Positions 57,522-64,000 of a stretch of DNA of 64,000 bases are shown one piece after another. Origin of the DNA: Xenoacremonium recifei. Taxonomy: Eukaryota; Ascomycota; Sordariomycetes; Hypocreales; Nectriaceae. Position numbers and translations under genes: made by a program. The stretch lies in NCBI GenBank assembly GCA_012184525.1, contig WOFQ01000013.1, forward strand, positions 372,001-436,000. Direction: 5' to 3'. The notes below the pieces were generated by a model, which did no database searches, had not been told where the DNA came from, and worked only from the letters and a program-made list of their open reading frames with translations. Position 1 is the stretch's first letter; each line of letters begins with the position of its first letter.

Positions 57522-57971
57522 ACTAGTTTCTCGCGAAATAAGAGGCATACAAATCGCAATTCGTAGTACCCCCGAGATCATGTTCAAGCCCCTCACCTCC
57601 AAAAGTACCCATACATACGATCTTCTCTAAAGCCGAAAACAATAGTTTCTGCGTCCATAGCAACTCGGGAATCGCAGTACTCACGTTAAGGACTAAAGAG
57701 AAAGATCACCGTGAGAACCCGGCGCGGAGAGACGATCGGCACGCCGTCGGCCGTCGGGTCTCGCGATTGTCAATCACACCCTGCAGTTAATGCCTAGCGG
57801 TGTTGTGATCAATAACTAAACAAGATCAACTCCATCGTCTTCAATGACCCCGGTATACACGCTCACTTACCTCGGGACTCTAACATGTCGAGATATGAAA
57901 GATAGTTAAAGGCCTTCACCAAGCTTCTTTTCTGCCCTGACGAACATAATAACAATAGACATTGCGAAAAG
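57522..57971. promoter_or_regulatory. Thiolase promoter region
   Basis: This 450 bp region lies between the SDR stop and the thiolase start. It contains a CGG/CCG-rich patch around 57720-57760 and ACCTCGGGA about 100 bp before the ATG. Confidence 0.5.
57870..57875 (+). promoter_or_regulatory. CCTCGG element (FarA/FarB/CTF1-type)
   Basis: This second CCTCGG core lies about 100 bp before the thiolase ATG, again within ACCTCGGGA as in the synthetase/SDR promoter. Confidence 0.45.
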
Positions 57972-59556
57972 ATGGCCACCAAAACGTTCGTCGCCGGAGT
58001 CGGCATGACTCCTTTTAATTCGCCTAAGAAATCTGCTGCCGCTGCAGTGAACCCAGAATCCGACTATTTTGATCTCGCTGTCGAAGCCGCCGTAAAGGCT
58101 TTGTTGGATGCGGGTATTACCTACGATAAGGTAGATCAGGGGATTGGATCTTACGTTTTCGGCGACTCAACTTGCGCACAGAGAGTGTTCTATGGACTTG
58201 GCATGACTGGAATACCAATTTTCAATGTGAACAACTACTGTAGCTCAGGGAGCACAGGATTGTGGCTCGCAAATCAAGCTATTCGGTCTGGAGCTGCCGA
58301 TTGTGTATTAGTGATCGGCTTCGACAAGATGTATCCTGGACCGCTGCCACAGGTCTTCAAGGACAGAACCAACCCTCTCTCGCGCGTATTGGAGTTGTCG
58401 AAAACGCATATTCCGGAAGCAGACAGGTCTAAACCATCTCCTGGGTGGACTCCTCAGCTCTATGCCAATGCCCAAACAGAGTACCTGCAAAGGTACGGAG
58501 CATCTGGGGCGGACAGGAAAGATTTCGCTCTTATCACGGCTATTAATCGAGCGCATGGGGCTCGGAACCCCTACTCTCAACTTTCCAAGAAAGTGTCAGT
58601 GGAAGATGTCCTGTCCAGCCCTCAGGTGTCTGGTGACATTACAAGGCTCCAATGTTGTCCCTCATCTGTAAGGCTGGCCGACGCAAGTAACGGTCGGAGG
58701 ATAAATGCTAATAGTGGAATAGACTGGAGCAGCAGCAGTTGTCCTCGTGTCCGAGTCTTTCATCGACGCCCATCCATACTTGCGACCCGCAGCAGTCGAG
58801 ATCGCGGGACAGGCTTTATCGACCGATTCAACGGCACTTTTCGACAATAATAGTGCAATAGAGCTAATAGGCTCTGACATGACCAGACAGGCGGCACGTC
58901 AAGCATATGCACAAGCAGGAATAACAGCCCAAAATGTGTCAGTTATTGAACTGCACGATTGCTTCACGACGAACGAGATGTGTGCGCTCGAGGGATTACA
59001 ACTAGCGCCGGAGGGACAAGCTTGGAAGCTCGTCCGCGAAGGAAAAATAACATACGGTAGTGACGGACGGCCTGGTCCGGATGGTACGGGTTGGATTGTT
59101 AACCCCAGTGGTGGTCTCATCTCAAAGGGACATCCTCTGGGAGCTACAGGGCTAGCCCAATGCGCAGAATTGAGTGAGTTATCATTGAATCTGGCATATA
59201 AAATCCGGATCTAACAAGATTATTCTTCAGCATGGCACTTGCGGGGATGGACACCCAGCCGCGGTGTCAGGGATACCAAGTATTGCCTACAACATAACAT
59301 GGGTCTTGGAGGCGCGACGGTCGTGACAATCTACAAACGAGCTGATAGTTCAGCAGCGCCCGATATTAGTCAAACAAATTCACAAAAGGATGGTCGGTTT
59401 AGGCTGGGGTATAATCCCGCTGAGGAAGCTAGATCCATCACGAAGGAGGATTGGGAAAGTGTGCGGGCGCGGGGAACTGGAACATCGAAATGGGCTACTG
59501 CCGAGCTGCCATGGAACCAGAAGCCTAAGCAATATGAAGATAGAGCAAAGTTGTAA
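57972..59556 (+). CDS. Peroxisomal SCPx-type 3-ketoacyl-CoA thiolase
   Basis: Three exons (57972-58667, 58723-59173, 59231-59556) give 490 residues. The N-terminus reads KTFVAGVGMTPF. The acyl-accepting cysteine is in VNNYCSSGSTGLWLA. VIELHDCFTTNEM holds the SCPx-type HDCF box and ISKGHPLGATGLAQ the GHPxGATG motif. CLQHNMGLGGATVV closes the fold. Splicing restores CCPSSTGAAAVVL and AELTWHLRGWTPSR, which fixes both introns. There is no fused SCP2 lipid-binding domain, although the chain continues about 75 residues past the thiolase fold. It ends AKL, a PTS1 signal. SCPx-type thiolases split 3-ketoacyl-CoAs, often branched or sterol-like ones. It is the third PTS1 enzyme in a row. Confidence 0.9.
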
Positions 59557-59857
59557 TTCCGATATATCTGTCATAGAGTAGGATTTTTTACTGTAAGATT
59601 GCAAGACTGACTCTAGACACCGCTCTTAGTCAAATGAGAGACAGAGTATTGGCTGCACTGGCTGAACAAGGATTGTCATTGTGACCCTTCCGTAAGCGTG
59701 GAGGATTCAACCCCGCGTGCTCTACCCCAACTAAATACAGCGCTAATCCCCACGACTCGGAGGGCACTGCAGGTCCGATAAAACTCCTGACTCGCCAATT
59801 CTCTTTCTCCTCTCGCTCCTCCTTGTTGCTCTTCTTGGTGTGTTCATCATTGGAACC
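59557..59857. promoter_or_regulatory. Promoter region of the Zn2Cys6 gene
   Basis: This 301 bp stretch holds no gene. CTCGGAGG near 59757 resembles, but does not match, the CCTCGG element. A pyrimidine-rich leader precedes the start. Confidence 0.35.
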
Positions 59858-62223
59858 ATGGCCTCAAGACCAGGTATAACACGGCGGCAGACGACAGCTC
59901 TAGGTCGCTCGGGTCCTCGATCTAAAGCTGGGTGTCAAGCTTGCAAAATCCGAAGAGTCCGTTGCGATGAAAAGAGGCCAATCTGCAGCCACTGCGACCG
60001 TCTCAAACTTGAGTGCCATTACCTCCAACCTCAGGCTCGACGTCAGCGTCGCCAGGACACGCATCACAGCTCAGTCGAGCGGGAGCCTGCCCAGAGAGAC
60101 CAGCACAATGGACTTGGCCATTCGCCGGAGAACGATATCGCAAGGATTTCCTCCACAACCGGCCCAACCTCGACCCGAGAAACGTCCATCGATACACGCC
60201 AAGGAGAGACTTTAGGATATGGCATAACAAGCCAAGCGACATCTAGTCTGGGCATGTCGGCAGTCTTATCTGCCACGCAGGAGAGTCAAAACATTCTTGA
60301 TCTAATTTCCGGAGTCGATTCAGATGCTACAACCCTGAACAATACCACCTCTGGAGTGATTCCCGACTTTGCCCCCACGACTGGTGACAAAATCTGGCAG
60401 TCCGGAGTGTTCAACGATTATGTGCCACTACCAGACCCATCATTCCCATTCACTTCTCTGGCCTTCACCGGGTCACTGGATACATCCGATTCAATTGGCA
60501 CTCACAATTGGCGAAACGACATTCCGAACGTCAACTTATTCGCTCCAGATCCAACGACTTTACCTGTTATGGACAGCACCGCCAGCGACTTGGGGACACC
60601 CACGAGCTCGAATAATGGCGGACAAATATCATCTTGGCAAAGATTTTTTGCGCCATCACCACCACTATTATCTCCAGCTCAAGAAGAGATGCTTCTAAAC
60701 TTTTTCGAGAGAGATATTGGGCCGCCTGCTTCTCTCGTTGGCGTCGATCCTCTGGGCTGGATCAAGATTCGGAAGTACATTCGCCGTTTGGCCAGGGACA
60801 AGGAGCAAGCTGTGCTGCACTCTCTTTACGCTCTGAGCACATTGTTATCGGCTTCTACTCTACCGATAAGGTTAGGCACCAATAAGGATGAGCATGTCCT
60901 CTTCGCAACTCGCCTTCAAGAGGCTGCCTGTGCTGCGATCCAGGTTGGCCTGTCCAACAGTGGCTGGCAAATGAAGAAATGCGAGTCGTTACTAGTATCA
61001 GTATTCCTCCTGGCTTGGTTCGAGGTAAGGCCTTTCTGCTATCATAGGTGCATCCCTAACCTTTCTAGACTGCCTACGACGAGGAGAATCAGGCTCGCCC
61101 TGCATTTCCAACTGGAATGGCCGAGAAGATCATCGTCGAGGGTAAGAGATGGGACGATAGCACCGCACACATTTTGCAATGGCTTTGCATGCTGGATGGG
61201 AAAACGTCACATCTGGGTGGCCGCCACTTGCTCTCGGAGTCTGCCTTACAGATTGTTCGGGAATCCCGTCCTGGCCTCAACATTTCGAGGGTAGAAGACA
61301 ACGAGAGCGACAACGAAGAAGAGCGGAGTCTTTCCTTTCATACGGGGGACAATTCAATGCCAAAGGCTACACCTCCGCCAAAGACAACACATTCACAGCG
61401 GCTCTCGTATCTTCTTTCATCGGGACCTCCCCAGGCACTCCCTCAACAGGTTATACGTATGGATATTTTCAATATCCTGCTCCAGCCTGCCTTCGAATTC
61501 CACATGACCTCGCAAGCATACAGCCGGCGCATAGGTTGTCATGATCGTCACCACCGCGCGAGGGGCACTCCAGAAGACGAACTGGATGTGATTCACGTAT
61601 GCATGGGCTTGGAGGCTGAACTTCAAGAACTCTGGAAGAGGAGGCCTGGCATTATCAATCTGAACGCCCACCAGCTGAAGCAATTCGTCAGTCCAGAGAT
61701 TGCTAGGAGACTTGAACAGCTTTTCAGTGTCTACGTCGCCACTTTCTGGGCACACTTTCTCTATCTACATCGTGTGGCTTTCTGGTCTTTAAAGCACACT
61801 CCGATCGTGGAGAAGGCCCTTGAGCAGACTGGCAACATGATGAGGCGCAGCGTCGGCCAACCCATGGACGATTTTCACTTCGATAACACCGTTATTCGCA
61901 CATCAAGCAACTCTATTCATCCCGGTTTGATGTGGACGTGTTTCATGTTTGGATGCGAGACGCCCGATCCCGTACAGCAGAAGTGGTCGGTCTCGCAACT
62001 CCGAGCCTTAGGCAAACTTCCCTATACAGAGCTTGATCGCGGTGGAAATAACGGCTCTGATGAGTTGCTGGCCTTTAGGCTTGATGAGAAGGGAGCTCAC
62101 AACGCTATCAGGGCCTCGCAGCTGCTCGAGGTCCTTATCGACCGGCAGGTGAAGAAGGGGGAACGGGTTGATGGCAAGTACCTAAGCCTAGAGCTTTTTG
62201 GGTGTCACTTCTACATCATTTGA
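59858..62223 (+). CDS. Zn2Cys6 transcription factor of the peroxisomal group
   Basis: Two exons (59858-61024, 61069-62223) give 773 residues. The zinc cluster at about residues 26 to 54 reads GCQACKIRRVRCDEKRPICS and continues HCDRLKLEC, with spacing C-x2-C-x6-C-x6-C-x2-C-x6-C. A long Ser/Thr/Asn-rich linker is followed by a fungal TF domain starting near PPLLSPAQEEMLLNFFERD, with YALSTLLSAS and, after the intron, TAYDEENQARPAFPTGMAEK. This is the ARG/ACEII-like class with a late effector region (LEAELQELWKRRPG, then FVSPEIARRLEQLFSVYVA). The start is ATG 59858; the frame before it has only GTG. Its place between the peroxisomal enzymes and a transporter makes it the likely local regulator. 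Confidence 0.88.
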
Positions 62224-62569
62224 AATAGCTATTAGAAGTCTAGACATGCAGACATACCGTGACATTCACCGCAGGATCCGTGCTTCCGACTCGCGACTCA
62301 TGCCACACTCCCGCTCTAACCGTTTACCCCACAAAGTGAGACGATCCCCCGCACCCAGGCTTCGGCTGTCGTCTGTCGTCTTATTTCCCCATGGGGGAGA
62401 AGTCTGGGCATGTCGGGAAATGGTTGCCAGTTCCTACAACTCTTCTTTGCGCATGAGATTATCCTCTTTCATATACATACCCGGTATTATCCTAGGTGTA
62501 CCCTTTCAACTACACAACTCACGACACGATCGTTTTTTTTATAGAACTTCGTCTTGCTCGGCTGTCACC
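62224..62569. other. Promoter region of the right-edge transporter
   Basis: This 346 bp region holds no supported gene. It ends in a pyrimidine-rich leader before ATG 62570. Confidence 0.35.
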
Positions 62570-64000
62570 ATGTCGGAACTACCCTCAGACAAGCATGAGT
62601 CATTGGGTGATGTCGAGATGCTAGAGACAACCAAGCCATCAGATCTTGCTGGTGTTCCAGAGCTGGTGGACCCAGACATGGAAAGAAGGTAAGTGATACA
62701 TCGATGCAGACTTCAGCGGTGGTATCGCTAACACTCTGACGATAGAATCGTGCGAAAGATAGATATGCGTCTGATGCCTCTCACGGCATTGATCTACTTG
62801 CTCTGCTACATCGATAGATCCAATATTGGTACGATTAAATGTCTAGTTCCTAGGTATAAGTTGCTAATCAACATTCAGGTAACGCAAAGATTCTCAACTC
62901 TGACACCAACGATGACCTTTTACAGACCAACAACATGAGCACCTATCAGTACACGGTTGCTCTTATGGTCTTTCTGGTAGCATACTCACTGTTTGAGGCA
63001 CCGAGCAACCTTGCTATGAAGGTCTTCACCCCGAATATGTAAGACTCGAACCCGGTGCAACCACCATGGCAACATACTAAACCCTTACTAGCTGGCTCGG
63101 GTTTCTCATTTTTGGATTCGGATCTTTCTGTGCCGGTATTGCGGGAACTCACTCTTTCGCCGCCGTGACTGCGCTTCGATTCTTTCTGGGTGCCTTCGAG
63201 GCTGGTATCTTCCCAGGCATGATATTCTTCATGAGTTTCTGGTACAAGCCCGAGGAGCGAGCTACGAGGATTGCAATTTTCCTCTGCAGTGCAACACTAG
63301 CGGGAGCTTTTGGCGGGCAGGTTTTCTCTTACAGATCCACGGATATCGTTCATTTCGCTAATCTTGCCCTCATAGTGCAATAGCTTATGGCGTTGGCCAC
63401 ATTAATGGGAGGGGTGGTCTGGAAGCATGGCGATGGCTTTTCATTGTCGAGGGTGTACCTTCAGGTATGTCGTAATCAATCTGACTTCAGAGCTTCTTCC
63501 CGATCTAACTTGGTCGCAAAGTGGTTCTAGGAGTTCTCGTTATGATCTTTATGCCAAACTATCCCGAGAATGCTCGGTGGCTTTCGGCAGAGGAGAAAAA
63601 CGTCCAAGCATTGCGGCTAGGTGGCAACTGCTCTCAAGGGTACGTCATTATTTGACTGTCACTTAGATTTTGACTACTAACACCACTCAGAGAGGACAAA
63701 CTCAATTGGGCCGATGCTAAAGCTACACTCAAGGACGTTCGACTTTGGGTACACTATGTTGCGTATCTTTGCCTTGGCGTTGGTGTTTCCTCGATGTCTC
63801 TCTTCGCACCAACGATTGTGCAAGGTCTCGGCTACAAGGATCTCAAGGCACAACTATTCACGGTTCCACCGTACGCGGTAGCATATGTGGTCACTCTCTG
63901 CCTCGGTATTCTTTCCGATCGCAAGAAATCTCGAGGTATCATTGCTGGAAGTTCTTTCACCGTTGGAGCAGTTTCTTTCATCATTCAAGGTACGCGCTTT
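62570..64000 (+). CDS. Dal5-family MFS transporter, cut by the window end
   Basis: A multi-exon gene starts at ATG 62570 (MSELPSDKHESLGDVEML) and is incomplete at the right edge. Exons join IVRKIDMRLMPLTALIYLLC to YIDRSNIGNAKI, then STYQYTVALMVFLVAYSLFE and APSNLAMKV. IWLGFLIFGFGSFCAGIAG, VTALRFFLGAFEAGIFPGM and MIFMPNYPENARWLSAEEK follow. These are the marks of the Dal5/Tna1 (anion:cation symporter) family, which takes up organic anions such as nicotinate, allantoate or other carboxylates. About six introns of usual size are seen, and the last donor lies near 63990. Next to an acyl-CoA synthetase and thiolase, it may import the acid that the pathway uses. Confidence 0.85.

Noticed and set aside
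54452..59556. The aldo/keto reductase as a fourth peroxisomal enzyme
   Set aside because: Its C-terminus YLNL is not a PTS1 and it has its own TATA promoter, so I left it out of the module.
1..64000. tRNA, rRNA, CRISPR or transposon features
   Set aside because: I looked for T-loop motifs (GGTTCRA), direct-repeat arrays, reverse transcriptase or transposase motifs and long terminal repeats, and found none that I could support by eye.

Overview
The window is genomic DNA from a filamentous ascomycete (Pezizomycotina, most like a Sordariomycete). The evidence is short spliceosomal introns, mostly 50 to 70 bp with GT..AG ends and CTAAC/CTGAC-like branch sites, together with Zn2Cys6 regulators, WSC domains, a PigL_N/ankyrin protein, Dal5-type transporters and secreted hydrolases. 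I cannot name the species. I see 28 genes or gene remnants, no rRNA, tRNA or CRISPR, and no intact transposon.

Left part (1-18 kb): a small LITAF-like membrane zinc-ribbon gene, a GPI-tailed GH5 endoglucanase, an aromatic aminotransferase, a carboxylesterase, a PigL_N-like/ankyrin protein, a Dal5-family transporter, a Zn2Cys6 regulator and an unknown coiled-coil protein.

Middle (19-29 kb): a catabolism-like block with an MDR reductase, a Dal5-family transporter with two single-base frame breaks, a 5'-truncated salicylate-hydroxylase-like relic, an SDR, an FMO-like monooxygenase and a Zn2Cys6 regulator. It looks like a pathway that is partly decaying.

Surface and secreted part (29-50 kb): a large Ser/Thr-rich wall protein with a Cys-rich head and the tail seen on killer-toxin-like chitinases, an Asp-zincin-like secreted protease, an ABM-like protein, a 1540-residue secreted protein (beta-propeller, HYDIN-like beta domains, four WSC domains), a C2H2+Zn2Cys6 regulator, an NmrA/isoflavone-reductase-like enzyme and a berberine-bridge-type FAD oxidase.

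Right part (50-64 kb): a rhodopsin-fold membrane protein and an aldo/keto reductase. After these comes the most interesting group: an acyl-CoA synthetase, a 3-hydroxyacyl-CoA-dehydrogenase-type SDR and an SCPx-type thiolase. Each ends in a peroxisomal PTS1 tripeptide (ARL, SRL, AKL). They are followed by a Zn2Cys6 regulator and a transporter that runs off the window. The two promoter regions serving the three enzymes share ACCTCGGGA, which contains the CCTCGG core of fungal fatty-acid regulators. I read this as a self-contained peroxisomal module for uptake, activation and chain-shortening of an unknown carboxylic acid, or a biosynthetic pathway using the same chemistry.

Unusual splicing also stands out: three introns in 13 kb are best explained as GC-AG introns.
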